Under the pieces are notes generated by a model, which worked only from the letters and a program-made list of their open reading frames with translations, did not search any database and was not told the origin of the DNA. From contig VYZB01000211.1 of the NCBI GenBank assembly GCA_013397455.1, positions 191,968-255,967 of the forward strand: 64,000 nt of DNA, in the 5' to 3' direction. The stretch comes from Crotophaga sulcirostris (Eukaryota > Chordata > Aves > Cuculiformes > Crotophagidae). This document shows, one piece after another, positions 1-10,655 of this stretch. How positions within the stretch are numbered: the first letter of the stretch is position 1; each line of letters begins with the position of its first letter. The translations under genes were made by a program, and so were the position numbers.

Positions 1-544
1 AAACAATCGTCTATTTATAAGTTACTGCCTGCAATCAATACCTCCTTCTGTTTAAGTTAATCAATGTTGTCTTTAATTGATTAGCTTGAGTTGAAAACAT
101 GCCAAAGTGCTGGACTCCCGGGCAGGGGAATAAGGAACATACTTGTTACTGTTTGGTTTCCATGCATTGTAAGATAATGTCAGTATTTATTAATAGACAA
201 GGAAATATGAAGCAAAATAAACCTTTATTGTATGTTTCCTCACTGAATATTCAAATTTCAACAGTAAAAAACAGACAAACTAGCAAGAGTTGTCATAAAT
301 ACCTAATGTACATCTAGGTTTAAAATCTGAAGTATATTGAACTGTCTGCCAAGCCAAAAAAATCAGTAAAATACATGTCTTTAAAACTTCTGAGCTGGTA
401 AAACTTGTAAAGATTATTCTTCTTAAGGGAAATAAAATAAAATACTTAAATTGGTGTACAGGGAAGGAGACCAGCTCTTTCTAAAATGTATAAAAACTAG
501 CGAACCTATTTTCAGAGATACACCTGCAACAGTAATGAAATTCA

Positions 545-660
545 AGGTAGTGCGCACAGATTAATGTTGTTATTTATTATTATGTATATAATTTCATTGA
601 AGTGCACAGCACTGTACAGATGAATAATAAGTGCACGACCCTGACATTAATGCAAGGCGT
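545..660. repeat. Possible ancient SINE/L2-like relic
   Basis: 'ttatttattattatgtatat' followed by 'agtgcacagcactgtacaga' resembles a common amniote repeat tail ('ttattattatttgtatt...aggcgctgtacaaac'). Only a short region is comparable. Confidence 0.3.
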
Positions 661-1333
661 TACACACTGCAGTCAAAAAGCAGCTGAAGTTTAAGGCAGT
701 AATCAGGAGGAAAATGAAGCATTATAAGTATGTGTTACTGCAAATAGGAACAATGTTTAACCAGCAAATATCTTAGGAAGACTGAACAAAAATAAAATAG
801 AATCAGGTGGACTAACAAAATGGAGTTGGTAAAGCAGCTTTACTAAATGCTACTGAGGGTAAGACCTTCAACATATAATACAGTTTCCCTCCTTCAACAC
901 CACCACTAGGTCTGAAATAAATATTTTTTTTTTTTCAGTATAAGAAAGTCAAAATAGAAAAGCAATGCAGAAAACACACTATCCTTCATCTTCTAAAATT
1001 GACCAGTGCATGTATATACGTTCTCACCAATGCATCAATATGTTTGACAAACTCTGGAATACAGAGAAGGATTAATAATGTGACAGCAGACATTACTCCC
1101 TGGTGGGTGCCTACAACAGCTTTGCTCCATTGTCTTGTTTTTTTCACACTTTTTTGGTAGCTTAGATTACTACTTTGACCTAGAGGTCCTAGAACAACCC
1201 TAAGGAGGGCAGTCACATTACAGATACGGTCCTGTCTTATGTCTGCAGTTAACCAAAACTGTAGAGACTGAAACCAGTTGCCTTACAGAACATCAGAAAT
1301 CTTAGGAATGGAAAACTTAAGGAAGAAACCTGA

Positions 1334-1389
1334 CGATCACAGAATCACAAAAGTTGGGAAAGATCTCTAAGATCATCAAGTCCCACTAT
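1334..1389 (-). mobile_element. CR1 LINE, 3'-end fragment
   Basis: GATCACAGAATCACAAAAG followed by TTGGGAAAGATCTCTAAGAT and CATCAAGTCCCA matches the reverse complement of the CR1 3' end. The ATCACAGAAT repeat-like terminus, the 'ttgggaaaga' block and 'gatcatcaagtcc' are typical. It is short and diverged. Confidence 0.8.
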
Positions 1390-2639
1390 CAATAATCAGA
1401 CAGGTAAAAAGAAAAACACAAAATCTTATCTGTCAGATTGCTGAAAGTCACACTCTCACAAGAAATGGTATTTCACAAATATTGGACCTGCTTACTATTT
1501 GTTGACTCCTACACTGAAAAAAGACTTTTTCTGACAAAATAAATGGAAATTATTAGTTTTTTTAAAAAAAAAAAAAAATCTGGTCTAATGGAATAACAGG
1601 CTAAGTTGTCTAAAAATCACAGAAAAGTTCATCTCCAAATAAAACTCCAGTCCACTGTATTATCATTACATCTTCACAGAACCTATTTATATTTCTATGG
1701 GTCTAGAATAGTCAGCTGTTTGTTTCCATAAACAGCCTAGCTAAGTAGCAGATGTTTCCTTGGGCAGTTATTCAATATATCTAGAAAAAAAAATCCCTTT
1801 GCCTTCCAGGCTTCTGACAGCTTTGTTTCCAGCTCCTGACTTCTTTTCCCTGCTGAAATGTTCAACCTTTCTAGCAAGCCTGCACAACAGGTGGACCGTG
1901 GGTCTCTTGCAGCTTGAAAAACCATTTGTTTGGCCCATCAGCTGCTGAGAAGCATCATGTACTGTTTGATTTGCCCAGCTGCCAAGAGGCAGCAACAAGA
2001 TGTCCAGCAGAAAATGCAGATCTCCTAGCTTGTCATTGCATGTATCTCCTAGTCAAGCCACCTGGTCAACCAGCAGACAGATAGCTCCAGATCCTACACA
2101 CACACACACATTGCTTCGCAGGTCAGAGAAATGGCATGATAAGAAAGGTTTGGGATATTCAGAAGTAATATTTGGCAGAGGGGGAGGTTGATACAGAGGT
2201 GGAAGGAAAAGGGGAAAGTGTTGAAATGGGTTGGCAGAGAAGAAGGAATGTCACATGAGAAAGTGAAAATGTATTCTCATTCTGAAAATGACTTGACAAA
2301 CCATTTGAAAATCCTGGCTCTATACTAACCCCAAGAACCTTTCTACTAGAAGTCCCATGCAATAATAAATGAGTAACAACAAATCCATAATACATACTAA
2401 GCGGCAATAAAAATGGAATATCTGATGAATAAGTGTCAACTGAATCACAATGCAAAATTTACAAGTTGATACATATGTATATTTAACATTTCTAAGATAT
2501 TTTAATGAGAAAAAAGCAATAAAAAACTTGTTAAAAAGTATAAAGAATCAGGTACTTTTCTTTTCTTGGGTTTAATCAATTAATACTGTAGAGAATATAG
2601 GACCATTGGTTTACATGGCATTATACAGTTGGATGACCT

Positions 2640-3700
2640 CGTCTCTGAGGAGCTATGGGAGCAAATGGAATTGCTTTTGATTAAGAGGAAGGGCAACACA
2701 GAAAGGAACAGACAGAAACTCAAAGACAGGAGACAGAAGCCCTAGCAGAAAGATGCAATTATTGAAGGGATTCTACAGAAGTATAATGGGCAAACAAAAT
2801 GGACTTGATGTTGGTCATCACAGCTAATATCGGGGGCAAAATAAATAAAGGAAAGACTAAAGAAAAGACATTTTATTTAAATGTGCAGCAAAGAGAACAG
2901 ATGTCCCCAGAAAAGAAATACATGTTCTGTCATTTGAGGATATTGAAAACTATTTTTAAAAAGTCATTAGTTGATTTGAGAGTAGTCTTGCACTGGAAAA
3001 TCTTTCTATGATTAGCAATAATCTCTACGTCTACAAACATAAACTCATATAAAACTTAGGAATCAGAGAAATTAGGACAAGAAGTCTGATGCAGTTGGAA
3101 TTGGAAATAAAGACAGAAAATGGGACTAGGGGAGTGACTGAGACTTGTTAAACACATAGGTAGAAACACAGAAACCAGAAAATGGGAGATGCTGTGAAAA
3201 GGAGCTAGTAATAGAAATGGTTTGCTGACAGTACCTGAGACTGAAGTTGAGGAAGAGAGTAATTTAGTCTGAGTGGACAACAACAGGATCCAGTGGGGAA
3301 CAGAACAGAGACAGGGCAAGACATTCAGATAAAGTAATTTGAAGTCTCTTAAAGGGAGAAATCTTGACAAGTTATTAGATATGCGGCATACAGATAAGAA
3401 TATTATGAGTCAATACCTGGAGATGTCTGGATCTTGACAAAGATATTAGGTATAAGAAGTTACAATTAGAGGCTGGAATTATGACTGGATATAAATACAA
3501 ACTTGTAGTGAAAGGTGGAACAAAAAAGAGTCAAGAGAGAAATTATAAAATTTGGAAATGGATATTAGGACTGATACAAAGGTCAGAGATGAGGAAGAAA
3601 CAAGAAGAAGAAAGCTTGATGGCGATACTGTTAAAAGCGATACAGCTTGCAAGGAAAAGGAAAGGAAGATTGTGTGCCTAAGAGCATGAAATGTAGCCCA
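2640..3700 (+). repeat. Purine-rich tract with recurrent CAGAAAAT motifs
   Basis: The plus strand is strongly enriched in A and G, with recurring elements such as GACAGAAAATGGGACTAGG (3112) and CCAGAAAATGGGAGATG (3175). No exact period is evident. It may be a decayed minisatellite or a strand-biased sequence. No coding signal on either strand. Confidence 0.5.
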
Positions 3701-4984
3701 AGATTGTCTTTATCTCAACAAGTATCTTTAAAACCCCCATGGCAAAATGATCATTCCTTAGGCCACACTGCTTATAATAATGCATGATTACAGTTTATCA
3801 GTTACTTTGTTTGCTTTATCACTGCGAATCTAAAGAATCAAATCCATAAGGTTGTCAGATGTCTACTCACAGTGAAACTTCTGACTTTGTAGTTTACTTG
3901 TTGAAAAGAAAACCCTAGGAAATGGTTACCTAGGACATTATTCAAATGGTGAAGTCAAACACTCAACTGTAAGGAAATGCCAAAATTAATGTTTAACATA
4001 CAAAAGAAACTGAGATAATCATTCACACCTCTTCTGTAAAGTATGACATCTAATGATGAAAGTATTATATATAAACCAGGTGTTACATAAAGCATGAGAA
4101 CACACACTGAGCACTGAAGATAAAGAAAATATTGGATAGATATCCATTTATTCAACTACATCCTTGTCCCCTGCACTGAATGAGAGTACTGTGAAAAATA
4201 CAGTATCTAATCATATAATTAAAGATTATATCATGTTGCATACACAAAGGTGGTTGAACAAAGGTGTGTAAGACAACCTTAATTCTACCATTTCCTAATT
4301 TTGGAATGCCTGACTTTAAAGCTTTGATAATGGCCTTTTCCAATAAAATTTTTGATCTCATAAGAAATATCATCATACATTTCCACATGCTTTTGTCCAA
4401 GATTTATATATCAAAAAAGGAATTGTGCGCATAGAACCATCAAAAGCTCCTTTTCAACGAGGAAGTCCTTCAGATAGCTATCTTTCAAATACAAATACAG
4501 CAAGAAAGAATCAAGCTGAGATTATTACACTGATTTTGCTTGTTGAAAAACAGATTTAACAAGATTCAAACCAACACAGAAAACAATTTAGGTTAGGTTT
4601 TCAGGCAAAAGAAGCTCTATCTAAACAACTTTTATTAATGTGTAGGGCAGCTTCCCTCTAGTATGTGGGCAGCAAAATGCACACAGAGTTCTTGGTATGG
4701 GTAAAGCTAAATCGCAGTCTCCTTCTCACTCTTTCTCAGTAGCCTTCAAAGGTCTCACAAGTAGCTTCATACAGGACTATGCAGTAAGTATGCTGATTTG
4801 TAGTTGCTTTCTTTCTCTATTCCTGGATCTGCTCAACTGTGTCTTTTTTGGGAAGGAAAAAGACAGATGGCCCTGAAGCTTTTATGTGCATGGTACCTGA
4901 ATGTCTCTTTTTCTTACATCAGGAAAGCATAGTTTGAAGCCACTTAGCACTACACTTAATTACGCTGTTAGTATGAGCCTATAG

Positions 4985-5890
4985 AAGAGATGGAGAACTA
5001 GAAAAAAGGTGAGAAGAAACAGTTGGTGGGAAAAGGTTTAGAAAGCATAAGTCCATTTTGCTAAGGGACAGGGAGAGTAAGATAACAGACTCATTTGCAG
5101 AAAGGCTAGAAAGAAAAGAGTATTTGCAGCAGAACTAGGAATTGAGATATGAAATTTTGATTGATGGACAAAAGCAACAAAATTTACAATAGAAGAGAAT
5201 GCGTAATAAGGGAGAGAGTGGAGTAGGACAGGAAAATTCTGAGGACAGGTAAAGTGCAAAGACATTCTGGGGAAAAAAAAAGACAGGCCTGAGATTTCAT
5301 GGAAACTGAACAGGGTGAAAAGAATGTTAGCAGAAAATGATGGAGCTGGCTGCAGGGGAAGTTGGAATGATGGCATGTAGAAGTTGGAAATTAATTGGTA
5401 GAAAGTAGAGGAGATACAGGCTGAGGCAATTGCTAGGAAATAGGAATGAAACGGAGAAGATAAACAAAATAGCAACCCGAGAGGCAGAAAATTTGGTTAA
5501 GCTTCCTGTTCTTATCAGGATAGTTTTAGGAGAAAAGCACAAAACACTTTGGAAGTGATTTGGGAAAAGGAAGACATGACAGGGACACTATTATGAGAAG
5601 AATGGTCAAGGGGGAAGACAGAGCTGAAGCAGAAAATTTTTAGACGAATTTAGATAATGTGTAAAGGGAGTGGTGATTAAATGGAATGAAGATGAATGTA
5701 CAGGACTTGGGAGGGAAACTACTGGGAGACAGAAAACTGGGAATGGGGGATTTATAGAGGAAATTAATAATGTAGGCTGACAAATACATGGTAAGTAACC
5801 AGATGGGGAAGAAAACGTCAATTGGAATAAGAAAGTAAGAACGGCAGTAAATGTCATTGTTCTAGTTCTTAGTAAGAGGTTTGGTAACAA
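4985..5890 (+). repeat. Purine-rich tract with recurrent CAGAAAAT motifs
   Basis: Same character as the tract at 2640-3700. For example, 5401-5460 has only 13 pyrimidines in 60 bases. CAGAAAAT occurs at 5331, 5485 and 5630, and a close variant (GACAGAAAACTGGGAATGG) at 5729. The long minus-strand frames over this tract encode biased Phe/Ser/Leu/Pro peptides, which follow from the composition. Confidence 0.5.
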
Positions 5891-7229
5891 AACAGTATAT
5901 AAAAGTCAAACATTATGTTTGTATGGTACCTTTTTGTGTGGGATGAGGGGGTCTTGGGAAACCGGATTGGGAGCTAGGCATAGGCATCTAGTGAACCTAC
6001 AATATGTATGGAGAAGAGGATAATCTGCTTTATTATTATTTTAAACAGAAGCAAGAAAGAAAACATTTAAAACCAGTGTCCACACCAGTTCCTAATAACT
6101 TAGTATCTGTTTGTATCAGTTAAAAATATGTAAGTATATTTGAGACCCATAATTGGGTTATCTATTATGACTATCTGTTAGCATTTTATGGATATTCCAG
6201 TAAACTGTTCTCTACCCAGTATTTTAAAAAAACCAAACTCAACCCTAAAATATCCTTTATTGCTTCTTTTTATAGTCTTATATTCAAATTTCTTTTTATT
6301 ATCTCTCCCATATTACAAAAGACTTTACATGAACTAAAAGTGAATCTGAATGAGTGCCACATGATGAAAAACAGAATGTACCCCACTTATTGACAAATCC
6401 AATTATCTTTTACACTTAAATTAGTTCTATTCCTTACTCATAAGTGATAGTTAAAAATATCTACATTAAATATAACTTCAAGTTGACAAGTATACTTTTA
6501 TTTATAATAAATAGTAGATAAAATCATGATTTCTATTTATAATTTCTTTGCCTAATATTTTCTTAAACGCGGAAATTACACTCCATATTTCAATTATTTC
6601 ACTTACAGAACTCTGCAGCTTTTCTACTTTCATTTACTTAGTTATAGAACTGTATGGCATGCTTAATACAGTAAGTTGAAAAAAAATTAATGATGATGGA
6701 TAGAAAAACTACTACCCCAGACATACTTTGATACCAAGATACAGATATATTTTGAGAGGAATAAGAAAGGTTTAAGTATTTCCCTAGTAAGTAAACTGGA
6801 CTATGAACGAGATAGTATTATATTATTATGTACATTCTACATTTGTGTATTCTACAGAATAATTCTTCCACAGTAAATATTAAACTATACAAAATATAAT
6901 TTACAGGTAAAATGTAAGGATATAATTGGAATTTTGAGAAAATGGAAAACTATAGTCTTTGTTGCCCTGATGAAAATACAAAAAAATGTTGGAAAAATTC
7001 CAGTTTCACCCACTGGAAAGCTTTTGTAGAGTTTTGCAGCTAAATTCCCCACAGAGCCCATCTGTACTGAGCATGCTTTATCCCAGTGCGGCAGGAAAGA
7101 AGCAGTTTTTTTCCCTGCAATTCTCCTCATCCCTGCAAACAACTGCCATGCTAAATATTGAGATAAGAACAGAGGAATTGTCTTTGCTTCTCTCCCTGAT
7201 ATTCAGACAGATGCAGAAGAAGAAATAGA

Positions 7230-7680
7230 ATGTGTACTGAAAACAGTAGGGAATGTGAGCTTTATGGGGAGGCAGGGGGAAGCAGAAAATACAGACAGAG
7301 ATGTGGCACCAAACAGAAAGGCAGGGAATGTCAAGGCAACATGGACTCTCAAAATGGCTGGGCAAGAGAAGGAAGCACCAGGAAGGGTCAGACAAAGACA
7401 GGGGGCAAGGGGTCACCGAGAAGAGAAAGAGCTTGCAATTAAAGAAATAATCAGGGTGGCATGAAACTGAGTTCAGAAGAAATATTAAGGGAAAAAAACC
7501 AAAACCAAACCACGCCAGAAAGAGTGAGATTAGACATTGACAAAAGCTGGAATCAGAATGATGAGGAAGAAACTAGGAGGAACTGGGACACAGACATACA
7601 GGAATAACAGGGATAGATGCTAAGGGGGATATAGAGAAAAGGAAGTCCACAGTGAAAGGGAATTCTCCTTCCAATATTGG
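7230..7680 (+). repeat. Purine-rich tract
   Basis: Third purine-rich block on the same strand (15 pyrimidines in 60 at 7381-7440), with CAGAAAAT at 7283. Between the blocks the sequence returns to ordinary AT-rich intron. Confidence 0.45.
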
Positions 7681-9945
7681 AAGTGAACACAAAGAGTCCT
7701 GACAGTCATCATTACTCTTCTGCTATTCTCGAACTATTTCTGACACTCTTTCTGAAACCTGTCAGTCTGTAATAGCTGATCCACAACGACAATCAGCTCC
7801 TACAGTTACATTTAGGTCTTAGGGTTACATGTTGTGGTAGAACTAAAAGTTCTGAAGTGTTGTATGAGAGTTAAGCTGAAAATATTAAATGATATGAAAT
7901 TGCAACTCCATTTTTTGCCTTTCTTTTGCCTTTTCCTTTCAAAAAATATTTTAATGATATGTTAAGACTGCAAAGTATAGGCAGGAAATGTCAGAATTAA
8001 GGTTGCCTTTGCAATGTGATCCAATATCATGATCGGAATATATTAGGGTCCAATCTTTTAATTAAATAATCATCTGTGCGTTGTGGTTTTTTTTTCCTAG
8101 CACCATCTTGGACAGATGAATCAAGGGAAGGTCACTAATGAGAAAGCTGTGTTTAAGTCCTTGATTTATTTTGTTGCAGAAATGGCAATATATGAAATGA
8201 GCATAAGTAGGGAGATGATAGTCAGAAAAGAATGGATAATCATAGTGAAAAAGCTGAAATACTGTTCCTATGTAGCTTGGGATAAGTCCTCTAGGATATA
8301 TGCTTCCAAAATACTCATTAGTTATCTGATGCTCATTTTATAATTTTCCAACTTGGTATCTCAGCCCATAAATGAAACAGAATTCAACAGGAACAGTACT
8401 TTTAAAAACACTGAATAAATTTGCCAAAAATTCAAAGCACCCTGAGAAACTAGGTCCTAGGTACTCAAAAGTTAAGCAAATTGCCACCTTAATCTTTCTG
8501 TGACTTTGTTCCCCAGCTTTCAAATGGGAATACTTCAAACTTCACTTCCTTGCCAGAATGCTCTGAAGATAAAGTATTAATGTTTGCAAAGAGCTCACAA
8601 ATACTGCAGTGACTTAGTGCAACAGAATGGCCTCCCAAGAAATTAGAATTCTGTCTTTGCACCAAACAAAATAATGAACTGACTAGGTTGTAACAAAATG
8701 ACATAATGACTGGATCCTTACTAAATTAATTATGTCAAACAGTGCTTTAAATAAGGCATACATTTTATGGGAAGGAAAGCAGGATTCTGGAATAACAAAC
8801 CTCATGACATGTACCCACTTCCCAGGCAACGTTTAATCTGGCATACTCCAATTTCTGAGTTATTGACTTTGCAGACATAACTTGCTTTAAATCTAAACAG
8901 TTTTGTTTATATAAATGTGTTTGTCCTACATAAGAACTTATTGCCTCTTCTGTATTTGTTTATATGTTCAACACATTAAAAGTCTGTCGACTTTTTATTC
9001 TGTTGTTACAGCCTCCTTGTGGCACACCAGTAACAACTCTTTAGGAGTTAGAGAAACTGTTTAAATAACACACAAAAGATGTCAAATGATATTGTTAAGA
9101 TGATTGACTTCAAAATGTAGAATAAAGGCAATTGAGAGTTATTACTGGAGCTAATCATTTTAGGCTTGCCTCTGAAAAATGCACCTTCATTTACAATTGA
9201 AAACAAATGCTATTTTTACTGTTTAGTATTCATGTAGGTAGACTCACCCTGTTGACTAGAGAAGACATTATAACATAAATACTATCTTAAAAATTTGCTC
9301 TTTACTAGCGTCTTGGTGTTTGCAATATATACATACATTCAGATTCACAGGGGAAGTAATATGGCTCTCTTTAGTAGTTCTGGTATAAATTTACTCAGCA
9401 GATTTGTTTTATTAAAATGTAAATAATGGGATATGGTAAATGAAAAATCCAAGAAGGGAAAGAACAGATTATTTATTGTTAATACTCGGAGTGGTTTATT
9501 GAAACATACCTTCCAGTAACTGCCACGGAATATTAGCTATGAAATTCTCATCATGCTTTGAATGTTACCCATTAGGTTTAGCCATTTGTATAGTTAAAAG
9601 GCTTGAAATGCTTCAAACGTACCTTTAAAAACATTGTTATCTCAAATCTAACTATACATATTCACAAAAACTGCATTCAGCATGCCTGAGATTCAACCTA
9701 ATATTGCTTCAAATTAATTATTCTTCTTTAATTGCTCTGTATAAACAGAAGTGACCTATTAATTTAAAGAAAATCTATCAGCACAGACTGTATTCTCTCT
9801 TATAAACAAGCAAGATGAACTTGACCTTGTTTGAACTTGTTTTGATGTGGCCCAGATGGTAGGCTACATGCTTGAATAGCAGTCTAAAGCTGAGGAAAAA
9901 CTCATATAGCAAGATCTAGATTTATAGCCTTTTGCAAATTCCTAC

Positions 9946-10014
9946 CTTGTATTGTCCTTTCAGCATCTGTTCTGCCCCCGCTGCGGTCAGCTTCTATCTC
10001 TGGGGTCAGAGAGT
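9946..10014 (-). CDS. DACH1: DACH1 penultimate coding exon
   Basis: This 69-bp minus-strand exon has an acceptor ending TTCTATGTTTCTAG and a donor GTAGGAATTT. Its first two bases complete Asp with the previous exon. Twenty-two codons follow (SLTPEIEADRSGGRTDAER, then TIQ), and one base (G) is left over in phase 1. It matches the acidic tail of DACH1. In human DACH1 the protein then ends with a short segment beginning DGRLYLKT, encoded on the final exon. That exon should begin with AT on the minus strand. I searched the 9.9 kb to the left by eye and did not find it. Being 69 bp and a multiple of three between phase-1 introns, the exon could be skipped without changing the frame; that is inference only. 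Confidence 0.95.
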
Positions 10015-10511
10015 CTAGAAACATAGAAAGGTAAGACTGACACATATTTCATTTGATTCTTATAGCCCTTTTTACAACCTGTTACTCCAATGCTGAATTA
10101 CAATACAATCAACCTTTGTCAGTTTTTTTAATGTTGAACAATGACTGGAGGCCAGGACAATTTTTTGTTAGACTAGCAAGATTAATGAGCAATAGATTTT
10201 CCAAGCATAAGGGGGCGAGAAAAAGAAGAAAAAAAAATTGACTTCTCAAGCTAATAAAATAAAATTGTCCTAGTTCGGACATTCTCTCCAGTGAGTTTAT
10301 TTGCACATACTATCACAGTATCACAAGGTTGGAAAGGACCTACTATATAAAGTAACAAAAAAATAAAGAGAGAAGCATCACTTTAATGAAGGAAAGAAAA
10401 GAGATTTTCTTTCTTTCCCCTCCCATCATGTTCTACATTTTCAATATAAAAAGCTTTTTGTGGCCCTTAAATTGAAAGTTAATGACACAGAGGCAAAAAT
10501 TGGATTCTTAC
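10015..10511 (-). other. DACH1: DACH1 short intron (497 bp)
   Basis: This intron joins the 10512-10655 and 9946-10014 exons in phase 1, with a GTAAGAATCC donor and a TTTCTAG acceptor. At 497 bp it is very small beside its neighbours. It contains a CR1 3'-end scrap at 10311-10343 and A-rich sequence around 10210-10240. No other feature is seen. Confidence 0.9.
10311..10343 (-). mobile_element. CR1 LINE, tiny 3'-end fragment
   Basis: TATCACAGTATCACAAGG and GGTTGGAAAGGACCTAC match the terminal CR1 consensus in reverse orientation (8-bp terminal repeats followed by 'ggttggaaaggacct'). Only about 33 bp is recognisable. It lies inside the 497-bp DACH1 intron. Confidence 0.7.
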
Positions 10512-10655
10512 CATTTAGGACCCTGAGACTATCTGTTGAAGCTGCCTGTTTCAGTGTCTGTTCCGCTTGCTCCCGTCGTTTAGTCTCAAATTCAAGTGCT
10601 TCCTGCAATTTCCTCTTTGCCTTCTTTTCCTTCTTTAGCCTCTTCTGAATTATTG
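10512..10655 (-). CDS. DACH1: DACH1 coding exon (Dachbox-C coiled coil, second part)
   Basis: This 144-bp minus-strand exon has an acceptor with a strong pyrimidine tract ending TTTTTTCCTAG and a consensus donor GTAAGAATCC. Its first two bases (CA) join the G left by the previous exon to make an Ala codon. Forty-seven codons follow, then one base (G) that starts an Asp codon. The peptide reads IIQKRLKKEKKAKRKLQ, then EALEFETKRREQAEQTLK, and ends QAASTDSLRVLN. The Lys/Arg-rich block and the following Glu/Gln heptads are diagnostic of the DACH C-terminal domain. ASTDSLRVLN is the DACH1 form; DACH2 has TSDSGLRMLK at this place. The basic block could contribute to nuclear localisation, which is inference. 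Upstream in the gene is the 14932-15079 exon; downstream, only 497 bp of intron separates it from the next exon. Confidence 0.97.

Larger units (their letters stand above)
1..9945 (-). other. DACH1: DACH1 last intron (partial, runs off the left edge)
   Basis: No coding exon could be recognised here. The stretch should be the intron between the penultimate and final coding exons of DACH1, transcribed right to left, although part of the 3' untranslated region could lie at the far left. The sequence is AT-rich. It holds a CR1 tail at about 1334, several purine-rich tracts described separately, a possible ancient SINE relic near 545-660, a short (CA)n run at 2096-2110 and A-runs such as 1564-1578. 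All open frames here (up to 145 codons at 5038-5475, minus) lie in biased-composition sequence and show no protein family signature. Confidence 0.7.

Noticed and set aside
5038..5475. 145-codon minus-strand open frame
   Set aside because: It lies on the complement of a purine-rich tract. The peptide is Phe/Ser/Leu/Pro biased by composition and no family or splice context supports it.
7000..7062. Candidate final DACH1 exon (minus strand, after CTCAGTACAG)
   Set aside because: It starts with AT after a plausible acceptor, but the translation (DGLCGEF...) does not match the expected DGRLYLKT ending.
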